Of a stretch of 64,000 nucleotides of DNA, positions 37,511 to 46,637 are shown one piece after another. Every line of letters starts with the position of its first letter. Positions within the stretch are counted from its first letter, which is position 1. The position numbers were made by a program, and so were the translations under genes. The notes under the pieces were generated by a model. It was not told the origin of the DNA, ran no database searches, and was given only the letters and a program-made list of their open reading frames with translations. Source of the DNA: Fodinibius sp034521915 (GTDB taxonomy: Bacteria > Bacteroidota > Rhodothermia > Balneolales > Balneolaceae); the NCBI RefSeq assembly GCF_034521915.1, contig NZ_JAXHLU010000011.1, positions 101,547-165,546 of the forward strand. Direction: 5' to 3'.

Positions 37511-37543
37511 ACAAAAAAAATGCGCACTTCACAGTGCGCATTT
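37511..37543 (-). terminator. Intrinsic terminator between the SRPBCC gene and aroE
   Basis: On the minus strand an 11-bp stem (AAATGCGCACT/AGTGCGCATTT) with a GTGA loop runs into a T-tract. It ends transcription of the gene whose stop is at 37568 and lies just before the aroE start. Confidence 0.9.
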
Positions 37544-37567
37544 AAAAGTTTTAAAATATGCTATTAA

Positions 37568-38083
37568 TTATTCTGCTGCTTCTTCTTCAGCTTCTGCTTT
37601 AGCCTCAGCTTCTGCTTCCTCTTCTTCAATTTTTGCAAGGGTATCATCAGCCTTTTGCTTAAAAGTACCATCTTCAGCTTCATCCTTAAAGCGCTGGAGA
37701 TCTTTTTTTATTTGAGCAGGCAGTCCCTTAATAAATTTGGCTAACTCTTCGCCCGGCTCGCCATAGAATGTTCGGTAATCGAGGCTGAAATCGACACGTG
37801 TACGTTCTCCATTATCCAGTGGTGTAAAACGAATCGTTCCGGTTTGGTTTAGATTACCATTGATAGTAATCCAAGCAAAACGAGTGTTTCGTAAATCATC
37901 AATGATATTGGTTGTCCATTCGAAATTTTCGCCACCAAGTGTTGTGGAATATTCAAATGTCTGAGAATTTATCTTGTTGACTTTTTCAATTCGTTCAAAG
38001 AAGTGAGGAAAGTAAGTGGGATCACTTAAGTATTCATAGACTTTGGCTAGAGGCAGGTCAACTTCAATTCTTTCGTGCGCCAT
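37568..38083 (-). CDS. SRPBCC/START-like ligand-binding domain protein with acidic tail
   Basis: Residues 1-140 of this 171-residue protein fit the polyketide-cyclase/START (SRPBCC) fold: IEVDLPLAKVYEYLSDPTYF at the start and TGTIRFTPLDNGERTRVDFSL in the sheet, with a long C-terminal helix. The last 30 residues are almost only Glu and Ala (IEEEEAEAEAKAEAEEEAAE), an unusual low-complexity tail. The ligand is unknown. It is monocistronic, with a terminator behind it. Confidence 0.82.
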   Translation of the reverse strand: MAHERIEVDLPLAKVYEYLSDPTYFPHFFERIEKVNKINSQTFEYSTTLGGENFEWTTNIIDDLRNTRFAWITINGNLNQTGTIRFTPLDNGERTRVDFSLDYRTFYGEPGEELAKFIKGLPAQIKKDLQRFKDEAEDGTFKQKADDTLAKIEEEEAEAEAKAEAEEEAAE

Positions 38084-38113
38084 AATTTATACTTCAGAGT
38101 TGGTTAAAATTAA

Positions 38114-38147
38114 AAATTGAAAGATAATCTAAGGAGATTTTCAATTT
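38114..38147 (-). terminator. Weak hairpin between tmk and the SRPBCC gene
   Basis: A 9-bp AT-rich stem (AAATTGAAA/TTTCAATTT) with a 16-nt loop is followed on the minus strand by TTAATTTT. It could end tmk transcripts, but the stem is AT-rich and the call is weak. The rest of the 276-bp gap (38084-38359) shows nothing else that I can support. Confidence 0.35.
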
Positions 38148-38359
38148 TGTAGTAAGGTTAATCCACAATGCGATAAAGATAAACATTTTATCTGTTTTCA
38201 GCAATAAGTTTCGCACTTAAGTTTGAATCGCAATTTTTATCAGAGATTATATTTTCTGCATTGAGAGTCCCCATCCCCAAATTATTACTCATATAAGATA
38301 TACATTTAGATAATATCTCTCCTCACCGCCAAATATAAAATCCTTAACAGAATTGCTGC

Positions 38360-38965
38360 CTAATATTCGTACCTTTTTTTAATATGTTTCCAAATTCGCT
38401 TATGTACTTTGGAAACGGGTTCTGTTGCGTCAACTGTAAAAAAACGATCTTCACGATCCGCTAATTTATTATATCCGGCAATCACCTTTTCAAAAAACTC
38501 GTCTCCAGACAGCTCCATTCTATCCTTTATTTTTGCCATTCTTTGCTTGGCATCAGTTAATGATAATTTCATGTAAATAGTTACATCCGGCTTTCTTTTA
38601 TGGCTGGCAATGGTATTAAGGTTATGAATCTCCTGAAGGGAAACTGATTCTCTTCCATATCCCTGATAGGCCGTTGTTGAATCAAAAAAACGATCTAAAA
38701 TAACAACTTTTCCTTCTTTGAGACCTGGCAAAACATTTTCTGCCATCAATTGAGAACGTGCTGCAGAAAACAACAGAAGCTCTGTTACGGAATTAATTTC
38801 AAAATCGGGATTAAGTAATATCTCCCTGATCTGTTCCGAAACTACCGGACCACCGGGATCTCTGTACACATCAACGAGCGCTCCTTTCTCTTCAAGGCGG
38901 TTCCGTAGTTTTTCTATCTGGGTAGATTTGCCACTTCCATCAATCCCTTCAAAGGTTATAAACAC
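38360..38965 (-). CDS. tmk: Thymidylate kinase
   Basis: Tmk phosphorylates dTMP to dTDP. The 201-residue protein opens with the P-loop FITFEGIDGSGKSTQI, has the substrate motif DRFFDSTTAYQGYGR and the DPGGP variant of the conserved EPGGT loop. The length is standard. It is flanked by short AT-rich gaps and appears to be its own unit. Confidence 0.95.
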   Translation of the reverse strand: MFITFEGIDGSGKSTQIEKLRNRLEEKGALVDVYRDPGGPVVSEQIREILLNPDFEINSVTELLLFSAARSQLMAENVLPGLKEGKVVILDRFFDSTTAYQGYGRESVSLQEIHNLNTIASHKRKPDVTIYMKLSLTDAKQRMAKIKDRMELSGDEFFEKVIAGYNKLADREDRFFTVDATEPVSKVHKRIWKHIKKRYEY

Positions 38966-39069
38966 GTCATCTCATTTTATATTCAAATAAAATTGTTTTC
39001 TAAATATAAGAATCATCTAAGATTCAACGAACTTGTTTTATAAATGAAGTATTTATTCCTACAGAAATG

Positions 39070-39777
39070 CTAAAATTCGAAGTCATCCATCATTTCGGGA
39101 GGCTCTTTGTCCAACGCTATAGCGAGAGCAATATAGATAAGCAGTGAAGTTCCACCACCTGCAAATAACGTGATAATAAATAATGCTCGTATCACTCCGG
39201 CACTAATTCCAAAGTATTTTCCCAATCCACCACAAACGCCCGCTATCTTTTTATTCGTTCGGGATTTATACAGCTTTTTGGTCTGCTTGAAAGCATAACT
39301 ATCAAATTGCGACTTACTATCCGAAGAGGAACTTTTCTTCTTATTCTTGCTCTTGCTTTTTGAACCCAAATCATTATTCAAGGTAAAGTCTTCTTCGGTA
39401 TCTTGACTTTCTGACTGCCCAAAGTCATAATCGAAATCATAACTTTTAGAAGATTGATTCTTCTTGGACTTCTTTTTGTCTCCCACAAAATATCCAAATC
39501 CAACCATTGTGACGATAACTCCCCCTATGAGCGGCAACATTTCAATAAGTCCGGAAACATCAGGGCCGATTGACAATCCTAATGTTTGAATAATAAAGAT
39601 GATCCCTACGAAGAACATCGCAATACCTGCAATTGTTGAGAAATTCCAGATATTCGTGTTTGACTTCTTCTCATCTTCGAGAAACTCATGCATCGTGGCC
39701 TGAAGTTCATGAGCCTCAAAGTCCAGTAAAGAATCAGAATGCTGTTGCTTGGTCCGCTGTTTCATATAATCTGCCAT
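39070..39777 (-). CDS. PspC-domain membrane protein
   Basis: The 235-residue protein has two N-terminal membrane helices (about 45-70 and 80-105), a long Ser/Lys/Asp-rich linker, and a C-terminal PspC domain starting LYKSRTNKKIAGVCGGLGKYFGIS and ending in one more helix. PspC domains occur in envelope-stress systems, but no pspA is nearby, so no role is assigned. It is the last gene of the bfn-bshC-ygfA run or a separate unit, with an 80-bp gap. Confidence 0.87.
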   Translation of the reverse strand: MADYMKQRTKQQHSDSLLDFEAHELQATMHEFLEDEKKSNTNIWNFSTIAGIAMFFVGIIFIIQTLGLSIGPDVSGLIEMLPLIGGVIVTMVGFGYFVGDKKKSKKNQSSKSYDFDYDFGQSESQDTEEDFTLNNDLGSKSKSKNKKKSSSSDSKSQFDSYAFKQTKKLYKSRTNKKIAGVCGGLGKYFGISAGVIRALFIITLFAGGGTSLLIYIALAIALDKEPPEMMDDFEF

Positions 39778-39856
39778 AAGTTAATGCCCATTTTTATCTT
39801 GTTAACAGCAAGTATTACGTATAAATATAGGCTGTGTTACACTATAAGCAAGCTAA

Positions 39857-40432
39857 TTATTCTGTAGTCAATATACGCTTTTCGGTAATAATTTTATCCA
39901 ACGATATATCATAATGCTCAGTTGGTAGCTGTTCTACAATAGTACAATCAAAAGACAGTCCTATTTTGGGACATCGAACATCTTTTAAAAAGCGATCATA
40001 GAATCCTTCTCCATATCCAATGCGGTTACACTGCTCATCTCCTCCTACCATGGGGACGATCACAAGATCAATTTCTTCCGGAGCAACCTCCTCCCCTTTC
40101 GCTGGTTCCATGACGCCCCATCGGTTTTCTTTGAGATCGGAAAATGATTTTAACAGGAGGTGTGTAAGAGTTCTACTTTGAAAATCTGTCACCGGTACTA
40201 CAACGTCCCGACCTCTCGCAATCATTTCTTTAATGAGTACACGCGTTTCAACCTCTCGGCGCTCATTCATCGACACATAGCTATGGATTGTACCAGCATC
40301 TCGGAACTCTTTCTGCTCTTTCAACTCTTCAATGATATCCGCAGAAGCACCATAGAATGCAGGTGCGGCAATAGATTTTCGTTGTTCTAATAACTGCCGC
40401 CGTAACTCTTCTTTCTTTTGATTGATATCCAA
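39857..40432 (-). CDS. 5-formyltetrahydrofolate cyclo-ligase
   Basis: This enzyme converts 5-formyl-THF to 5,10-methenyl-THF with ATP. The 191-residue protein has the N-terminal KKEELRRQLLEQRKSI helix, the ENRWGVMEP segment and the catalytic-core motif NRIGYGEGFYDRFL. It starts 2 bp after the bshC stop, so the two are co-transcribed. Confidence 0.94.
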   Translation of the reverse strand: MDINQKKEELRRQLLEQRKSIAAPAFYGASADIIEELKEQKEFRDAGTIHSYVSMNERREVETRVLIKEMIARGRDVVVPVTDFQSRTLTHLLLKSFSDLKENRWGVMEPAKGEEVAPEEIDLVIVPMVGGDEQCNRIGYGEGFYDRFLKDVRCPKIGLSFDCTIVEQLPTEHYDISLDKIITEKRILTTE

Positions 40433-40434
40433 AA

Positions 40435-42051
40435 CTATAGATAAACTAATTTATGATGATCAAACTCCTCATCTGGGTCAAGACTATTCAAAAGTTTATC
40501 CCAGATATCAATACCGTATTTATTCATAAAAAATATTCCGGCTACTGTTCGCTCTTGTAGACCATCTCCCGGAAACAGATTAGCTTTGATTCTTCGAATT
40601 CGATCTAACTGTGTTTGGTCCTGCTTTTTAACTGAGCGGTAAACTTTACCCTTTAATTTATTCAACTCATTTATATAGACAGACGTTGCTTTTTCAGCTG
40701 ACGCCTCTAGTGTAGAATCTATATCCGCGATATCTTTCTTTTTGTCATCTGATATCTCCTCAACCCGAGCTTGCCACTCTTCAAATATAGCTTCAATATC
40801 ATACTGATCAGTCCTGTCGACATAATCGGATTCCAGATCTTCAATCCGTTTACCATATTCATGAAATTCAAACGGAAGTTCTCCAATAATACGATCAATG
40901 GCCGGTTCAACCAACGTGGCACTCATCCGGGGAAAGATAATTGGCATATCCATATCAAAACATCGATACATGCCTTTCATTTGTCCGTAATATGCTGCTT
41001 CCCCCGGACCTGCAACGTAGCCGATCGTCGGTAACAGGGCATCCTGTAAAATGGGTCGTAAAAATACATTGGGAGAAAAGCGATCAGGATGAGCCTCAAT
41101 TTCATCCACAAGTTGAGCTGTACTCCACTCAATACTTCCATCGGTTTTCCAGCTATTTCCATTGCGACTTATCTTTGTGCGGCCGGTTTTATCACCAAGA
41201 TAGAAAAGGTTAGAATCATAGAGGGTAACTTGCTGATGATAATCCTCAGCAAGATCCGCACTTTTCTTTTCGAGCTGATCTCGAATCTTATCCGCTTTAT
41301 CAATAGATGCTTTAAGATATTGGCCCGTAGCGGCTTTGACATCCGGATGATTGCTGCCGGCCAATACCAAGCCGTGCTTCGAAAATAGTCGACTTATAAA
41401 TAGTCCAAATGCTTTATAAAATGAGTGCCCTTTTTTAAAAGATTCATCCAGCAACTCCCAGAGATCATTTGAAAAATCAGTATCATATAAAGACTCCTTA
41501 AGCTGATCTCGCATGTCCGACAATTCATCGGGAAGTGATAAATCGGCAACGGTAGGTAGATGGTTATTTTTGGGCGGAAGAGAAAAGGTTTTGGATTCAT
41601 CCTCCTCAATAATGGTGAGCTTGCGAACCTCATCATAATCGTGATCCTCATCAGCAAGCCAAAACACAGGAATAACCGGACGATCGAATTCTTTTTCGAG
41701 CTTATTGGCGATATGAATAGTGCTTATTGTTTTTAACACCGTATATAGCGGCCCACCATACACTCCCAACTGTTGACCGGTAACAACAGCCAATGCATTT
41801 TCTTTTTCGAGGCGCTCAATATTACGGATTGCCGCCTCATGGACATCAAACTGCTTATTTAAGGCAGATAAAATGGAAGCAGCCTGCTCCCTATTACCCT
41901 GAAAGGCAAAATTATCTATTTTTTGTGAAATAGCTTCCCGATCAAATGGATCAGCCTCAAAAAACTTACTTACCTCATCAAAGCTGTGAACATAAGTTTT
42001 AAAAAGCTTCGAAAATGGAAGATCCTCAAAAGAGTAATTGGTTACCTGCAA
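40435..42051 (-). CDS. bshC: Putative cysteine ligase BshC (bacillithiol biosynthesis)
   Basis: BshC adds cysteine to glucosaminyl-malate in the last step of bacillithiol synthesis. The 538-residue length and the conserved blocks fit the family: VVTGQQLGVYGGPLYTVLKT, FWLADEDHDYDEV, and the C-terminal FMNKYGIDIWDKLL. A long coiled coil precedes the C-terminus (about 430-490). Its presence suggests that bacillithiol is the main low-molecular-weight thiol. bshA and bshB are not in the window. Confidence 0.95.
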   Translation of the reverse strand: MQVTNYSFEDLPFSKLFKTYVHSFDEVSKFFEADPFDREAISQKIDNFAFQGNREQAASILSALNKQFDVHEAAIRNIERLEKENALAVVTGQQLGVYGGPLYTVLKTISTIHIANKLEKEFDRPVIPVFWLADEDHDYDEVRKLTIIEEDESKTFSLPPKNNHLPTVADLSLPDELSDMRDQLKESLYDTDFSNDLWELLDESFKKGHSFYKAFGLFISRLFSKHGLVLAGSNHPDVKAATGQYLKASIDKADKIRDQLEKKSADLAEDYHQQVTLYDSNLFYLGDKTGRTKISRNGNSWKTDGSIEWSTAQLVDEIEAHPDRFSPNVFLRPILQDALLPTIGYVAGPGEAAYYGQMKGMYRCFDMDMPIIFPRMSATLVEPAIDRIIGELPFEFHEYGKRIEDLESDYVDRTDQYDIEAIFEEWQARVEEISDDKKKDIADIDSTLEASAEKATSVYINELNKLKGKVYRSVKKQDQTQLDRIRRIKANLFPGDGLQERTVAGIFFMNKYGIDIWDKLLNSLDPDEEFDHHKLVYL

Positions 42052-42056
42052 TGACC

Positions 42057-42629
42057 CTATCCTTTAAGTTTTTGGATTTCGTCCCGAAGCCGAGCAGCTT
42101 TTTCATAGTTTTCAGTATCAATAGCCGTTTGTAGCTCGTTTTCAAGGCGTTCTAACTTGCTCATCTCTTTGGGCTGATCCTGAGATTGCGAACTGGTCGT
42201 TAAATCTCCGCTTGATTCCCCCTCTGAGACAATGCCGGCTTCTTCTAAGATTTCACTTGCCACATATATTGAAGCATCAAAACGAACAGCCAAGGCAATA
42301 GCATCACTGGGACGTGCATCCTGCTCCATCTTCTGACCATTATCTTCGTAAATAATTTTTGCAAAGAACGTACCTTCACTTAAATCATTTATAAAAACCT
42401 GTTGCACATTCGACCCAAAATTCTGGATCATATTTTTCAATAAATCATGCGTCATAGGGCGCGGGGGCTTAATATGTTCCAGCTCCAATGCAATGGCCTG
42501 AGCTTCAAACGTGCCAATAATGATAGGCAACCTTCGGTTACCGTCCACTTCATTTAAAATTAGCGCATATGCTCCACCGCTGCTTGGGCTTGTAGAAAGC
42601 CCTAATATGTCCATCTTGACTTTATCCAA
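42057..42629 (-). CDS. Bifunctional nuclease-family (BFN/DUF151) protein with UVR motif
   Basis: Residues 1-135 of this 190-residue protein form the BFN/DUF151 domain (LGLSTSPSSGGAYALILNE, RLPIIIGTFEAQAIALEL, ARPSDAIALAVRFDASIYV). The C-terminal 35 residues are a UvrB/UvrC-type UVR helix pair (LENELQTAIDTENYEKAARLRDEI). BFN proteins have reported DNase/RNase activity. This domain pairing recurs in Bacteroidota. It precedes bshC by 5 bp. Confidence 0.93.
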   Translation of the reverse strand: MDKVKMDILGLSTSPSSGGAYALILNEVDGNRRLPIIIGTFEAQAIALELEHIKPPRPMTHDLLKNMIQNFGSNVQQVFINDLSEGTFFAKIIYEDNGQKMEQDARPSDAIALAVRFDASIYVASEILEEAGIVSEGESSGDLTTSSQSQDQPKEMSKLERLENELQTAIDTENYEKAARLRDEIQKLKG

Positions 42630-42689
42630 TGGTAAATCGTTTTCTTTTAATTATTAGTATTAAAAATATAGCAAGTAAATTTACTGATT

Positions 42690-42706
42690 TTTACGGTACC
42701 CGTAAA
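42690..42706. promoter_or_regulatory. Perfect palindrome in a divergent promoter region
   Basis: TTTACGG-TAC-CCGTAAA (7-bp arms) sits midway between the divergent starts of the BFN gene (42629, minus) and the Mth938-like gene (42785, plus). It is not followed by a T-tract on either strand, so an operator is more likely than a terminator. No regulator is identified. Confidence 0.4.
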
Positions 42707-42784
42707 CTTTAGAACCAGGTTTAATAAACGTATTTTTCGAGCTAAATGTTTGATAAAATGAAGATCAACTGATATTACTTTGTT

Positions 42785-43159
42785 ATGGATACTAAAAAAG
42801 AATCTCCGAAAATAAATTCCATTAAATGGGGTAACATCAAAACAAGTGACGGAAGTATATACAAAGATGCAAAACTTTTCCCCGGTGGTTCGCGCGAGTG
42901 GGATTGGAATGAAACTGGTACCCATCATAATCCCGGCATTCAACCAGCTGATGTTGAAGAACTAATAACTAAAGGGGCACAGGCAATCGTCCTTTCCAAG
43001 GGATTTTATAAACGACTGGGAGTTTGTGAAGAAACAACTGATTTATTTAAAGAAAAAGGGGTAACATTTTATATATTAGAGACAGAAAAAGCCGTTAAAA
43101 AATACAACGATATTCGCAAAGAAATACCGGCAGGCGCGCTTATACATTCCACTTGCTAA
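42785..43159 (+). CDS. Mth938-like domain (DUF498/AAMDC-type) protein
   Basis: The 124-residue protein fits the Mth938 fold. It has the INSIKWGNIKTSDGSIYKDAKLFPGGSREWDW opening segment, the PGIQPADVEELI turn and the GAQAIVLSKGFYKRLGV core. The function of the family is unknown; some members sit beside complex I assembly genes. Here it lies 175 bp upstream of nuoA on the same strand, which is suggestive but not proof of a link. Confidence 0.85.
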   Translation: MDTKKESPKINSIKWGNIKTSDGSIYKDAKLFPGGSREWDWNETGTHHNPGIQPADVEELITKGAQAIVLSKGFYKRLGVCEETTDLFKEKGVTFYILETEKAVKKYNDIRKEIPAGALIHSTC

Positions 43160-43334
43160 GGTAGCTTGACCAAGGCTAAAGACCATCAACTATGTATACT
43201 CATTTTAAATAAGAAAGGTGCCCTGAAATTATATGTTTTCAAATCGAGATGTCCTATATTCTTTGCCTAAATTTCATTGACATTACGACCCATTGCCACT
43301 AATTTCCGACTGACCAAAATTAATCTACGAACCG

Positions 43335-43712
43335 ATGTTTGAGAATTATTTACCAATTTTAATTATAGCTGGAGTTGCCGTTGTTCTGGCCATTGTTTTG
43401 ATGAGTTTATCTCGTCTATTGGGACCGTTTCGTCCAAACAAAAATAAGCTCGATCCTTATGAAAGTGGTATGGACCCTGTTGGCGATGCGGCCGACCGCT
43501 ACTCTATTGCTTTCTATTTGGTAGCAATGGAATTTATCGTATTCGATCTCGAAGTTGTATTTATCTATCCATGGGCAGTTAACTTTCTCGAATACGGTGT
43601 AGGAACGATTGTTGCCATGGTTGTATTTATTCTTATCCTCTTTGTAGGTCTGCTTTACACTATTAAAGTGGGCACACTCGATTGGGATGCGAAGCAAGGA
43701 ATGTTTAATTAA
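43335..43712 (+). CDS. nuoA: NADH-quinone oxidoreductase subunit A
   Basis: NuoA is a small membrane subunit of complex I with three helices. The 125-residue protein has the conserved loop YESGMDPVGDAADRYSIAFYL (residues about 43-63), a quinone-site element, and FIVFDLEVVFIYPWA in the second helix. It is the first gene of the nuo run. Confidence 0.96.
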   Translation: MFENYLPILIIAGVAVVLAIVLMSLSRLLGPFRPNKNKLDPYESGMDPVGDAADRYSIAFYLVAMEFIVFDLEVVFIYPWAVNFLEYGVGTIVAMVVFILILFVGLLYTIKVGTLDWDAKQGMFN

Positions 43713-43733
43713 TCAAATTTAGCCTGTACACTT

Positions 43734-44216
43734 ATGGGTATTGAAAGTTCACTCGGTGACGGTTTTCTCACCACAAAAGTTGATGCACTTACAAATTGGG
43801 CACGATCAAATGCTGCCTGGCCTATGCCAATGGGATTGGCCTGTTGCGCCATTGAGATGATGGCTTTTGCCGGCCCTAAATACGACGCTGCTCGTTTTGG
43901 TTCTGAGGTTATGCGGTTTTCACCGCGCCAGAGCGATGTTATGATTGTTGCAGGGTGGGTAAACTACAAAATGGCTCACGCCATTCGTCGTATCTGGGAT
44001 CAGATGCCCGACCCAAAGTGGTGTATTGCCATGGGTGCTTGCGCCTCAACAGGTGGCATGCATCGTTGCTATGGCGTAGTACAGGGTTGTGACAATTTTC
44101 TACCGGTAGATGCTTATATCTCCGGCTGTCCGCCGCGTCCCGATGCCCTCTTGCATGCCCTTATGAAAATTCAAGATAAAATTCGTACCGAACACTCCGT
44201 AACGCTCGATACTTAA
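43734..44216 (+). CDS. nuoB: NADH-quinone oxidoreductase subunit B
   Basis: NuoB holds the terminal [4Fe-4S] cluster N2 next to the quinone site. The 160-residue protein has the tandem cysteines Cys37-Cys38 in GLACCAIEMMAF, a third in MGACASTGGM and a fourth in SGCPPRPDALL, so all four ligands are present. nuoC starts 2 bp after its stop codon. Confidence 0.98.
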   Translation: MGIESSLGDGFLTTKVDALTNWARSNAAWPMPMGLACCAIEMMAFAGPKYDAARFGSEVMRFSPRQSDVMIVAGWVNYKMAHAIRRIWDQMPDPKWCIAMGACASTGGMHRCYGVVQGCDNFLPVDAYISGCPPRPDALLHALMKIQDKIRTEHSVTLDT

Positions 44217-44217
44217 T

Positions 44218-44730
44218 ATGGATTTAGAATTATCTAAAACACTCCAAAATACGGTTGATAAGCTATCTGAGAAATTTGCGGATAGCTTTGTCAAAGTCTA
44301 TCAATCCACGGGAGATACGTTTATTCTCGTAGAACCTAACAATATTGTAGATATATGCCGATATCTAAAAGAAGAGCTTCACTATATCTATCTAAACGAT
44401 ATCTTTGGCATTGACCGATTTACTTCAGAAGATCGCTTTGAGGTTGTTTATAATCTCGTTTCTTTACGAAACCGAGAAAAACTATTCTTAAAAGTGCGTC
44501 TTCCCGAAGAAGAACCCGTTATGGATTCCATTACCGATGTTTGGCAATCTGCCAGCTGGATGGAGCGTGAGGTTTATGATATGTTCGGCGTGAAGTTTAA
44601 TAATCATCCAGACTTTCGTCGTATTTATATGCCCGAAGACTACGACTATTATCCATTGCGCAAAGAATTTCCACTGTTGGGCATTCCGGGCTCTATTGAA
44701 CTGCCAAATTCAACGCCTGACACTGAGTAG
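44218..44730 (+). CDS. nuoC: NADH-quinone oxidoreductase subunit C
   Basis: NuoC is a peripheral-arm subunit of 170 residues. It shows the family segment SASWMEREVYDMFGVKFNNHPDFRRIYMPEDY split across the C-terminal half and the DYYPLRKEFPL end. It is separate from NuoD, unlike the fused NuoCD of E. coli. Confidence 0.96.
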   Translation: MDLELSKTLQNTVDKLSEKFADSFVKVYQSTGDTFILVEPNNIVDICRYLKEELHYIYLNDIFGIDRFTSEDRFEVVYNLVSLRNREKLFLKVRLPEEEPVMDSITDVWQSASWMEREVYDMFGVKFNNHPDFRRIYMPEDYDYYPLRKEFPLLGIPGSIELPNSTPDTE

Positions 44731-44738
44731 CATTTATT

Positions 44739-46028
44739 ATGAGTAAAACAAGACTTGTCGATCAGTTAGATTCAAAATTTTTTGAAGAGCATCAAAAAAA
44801 GCTCTATCAGGCTCTCGAGGATAAGCACACAACCATCGAGATGCTTGATGATGACCCGCTCAATACCAAGATGGTGCTCAATATGGGTCCTCAGCACCCT
44901 GCAACCCACGGAGTGCTGCGTCTCATCCTACAATTGAGAGGAGAGCTTATTGAAAAGGCAAAAGTCGATATCGGCTACCTGCACCGTGGAGTGGAAAAAA
45001 TTGCAGAGAATAAAACCTATCAGGAGTTCATGCCCTATACCGATCGCATGGATTACCTCTCTCCTTACAGTAATAATGTGGCGCTCTGTACTGCTGTTGA
45101 AAAAATTGCAAATGTTGAAGTTCCCGAGCGAGCCCATTATATACGGATGATAGGATGTGAGTTGGCACGTATTTCTTCTCACCTTCTCTGGCTTGGTACC
45201 ATGGTAATGGATGCCGGTGCGGTATCATTCTTTATCTGGACCTTCCGAGAGCGTGAAAAACTCTACGACATTTTTGACAACATTGGCGGTCATCGTTTTA
45301 CTATTTCCCATGCTCGCATAGGTGGTGTGGCCAATGACCTTACTGATGATGCTCTTGCGATGATTAAGGATTTTGTTAATGAATTTCCGCAAGAGCTCAA
45401 GGATTTTCACGGACTGCTCGATCGAAACAAGATTTTCTTTGATAGAAACCGAGAAGTTGGCGTCCTAAAACCTGAAGATGCTTTAGAAATCGGGGCTACT
45501 GGCCCTACCCTTCGAGCATCGGGATACGCTTATGATCTTCGTGATTTCTCTCCCTATGCTCGTTATGATGAGGTGGATTTTGAAATTCCTACTCGTCTTG
45601 AGGGCGACAATCTCGCACGATATTATGTGCGTATGGAAGAGATGCACGAAAGTATTCGTATCATCCGTCAATGCCTCGATAAGCTACCAAAAGGTCCGGT
45701 AAGAACAGATAACGCCAAACAAGCCTATCCTTCCAAGGACGAGGTTTATTACTCGATGGAAGGGCTGATTCACGACTTTATGATGACGGATACCGGAATT
45801 TGTCCACCCGAAGGTGCTGAGGCTTATCATGCCGTTGAAGGGCCTAAAGGTGAACTTGGATATTACATCCAAAGCAATGGAACCGGACATCCCTGGCGAT
45901 TAAAAATCAATTCTCCCTCATTTAAAAACTTGCAGGCTCTTGAGGATATGCTTGACGGAGAAATGGTCGCTGATACCGTTGTAATTATTGGTGGAGTGGA
46001 TCCCGTATTGGGAGAAGCAGATAAATAG
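44739..46028 (+). CDS. nuoD: NADH-quinone oxidoreductase subunit D
   Basis: NuoD forms the quinone-reduction pocket with NuoB. The 429-residue protein has NMGPQHPATHGVLRLIL (His and Thr of the quinone site), GYLHRGVEKIAE and the conserved C-terminal APSF-like KINSPSFKNLQALE. It is 8 bp behind nuoC. Confidence 0.98.
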   Translation: MSKTRLVDQLDSKFFEEHQKKLYQALEDKHTTIEMLDDDPLNTKMVLNMGPQHPATHGVLRLILQLRGELIEKAKVDIGYLHRGVEKIAENKTYQEFMPYTDRMDYLSPYSNNVALCTAVEKIANVEVPERAHYIRMIGCELARISSHLLWLGTMVMDAGAVSFFIWTFREREKLYDIFDNIGGHRFTISHARIGGVANDLTDDALAMIKDFVNEFPQELKDFHGLLDRNKIFFDRNREVGVLKPEDALEIGATGPTLRASGYAYDLRDFSPYARYDEVDFEIPTRLEGDNLARYYVRMEEMHESIRIIRQCLDKLPKGPVRTDNAKQAYPSKDEVYYSMEGLIHDFMMTDTGICPPEGAEAYHAVEGPKGELGYYIQSNGTGHPWRLKINSPSFKNLQALEDMLDGEMVADTVVIIGGVDPVLGEADK

Positions 46029-46085
46029 AACTAACGTAGTGGGAATTTGACTCCCATTTTTTGAAACATAATATAGCATAATTTA

Positions 46086-46637
46086 ATGGCTGAATTGTCA
46101 TTTACACAGGAAGAACTTGACGAAATAGAACGGCTTAAGGCTAAGTTTCCAACAGCCAAAGCTGCTACCCTTCGCGTTTTATGGGTTGCTCAGCAGAAGT
46201 ATGGGCATGTAGAAGCGGAAGTACAAAACTTGGTTGCTGAAACATTGGGCGTTCCTAAATCTCATGTACACGGCGTAGCCAGTTTTTATACGCAGTACTA
46301 CAAAGAAGAAAAAGGTAAATTTGTTCTGGATGTCTGTACATGTCTAAGTTGTCAACTTTGCGGAGGATATGAGATTTTACATCACCTCGAAGAAGAATTG
46401 GGTATCGAAGCAGGCGAAACAACTGACGACGGCATGTTTACTATCCAGGAAGTTGAATGCCTCGGTGCATGTGGATATGCACCCATGTTGCAGGTTACAA
46501 ATGGCGTTTACGTCAATAACCTGACCAAAGAGAAGGTTAATACCCTGTTAGAGAATCTTAAAAACGGCAAAATGCCCGAGTTCGAATCAATGGGAATGCC
46601 GCAATTGGAAAAACGAAATCAAGCTGCCTCAAAATAA
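46086..46637 (+). CDS. nuoE: NADH-quinone oxidoreductase subunit E
   Basis: NuoE is the thioredoxin-like [2Fe-2S] subunit (cluster N1a) of the NADH-dehydrogenase module. The 183-residue protein has the ligand cysteines in DVCTCLSCQLCGGYE and VECLGACGYAPM. Its stop overlaps the nuoF start by one base (TAATG). Confidence 0.97.
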   Translation: MAELSFTQEELDEIERLKAKFPTAKAATLRVLWVAQQKYGHVEAEVQNLVAETLGVPKSHVHGVASFYTQYYKEEKGKFVLDVCTCLSCQLCGGYEILHHLEEELGIEAGETTDDGMFTIQEVECLGACGYAPMLQVTNGVYVNNLTKEKVNTLLENLKNGKMPEFESMGMPQLEKRNQAASK

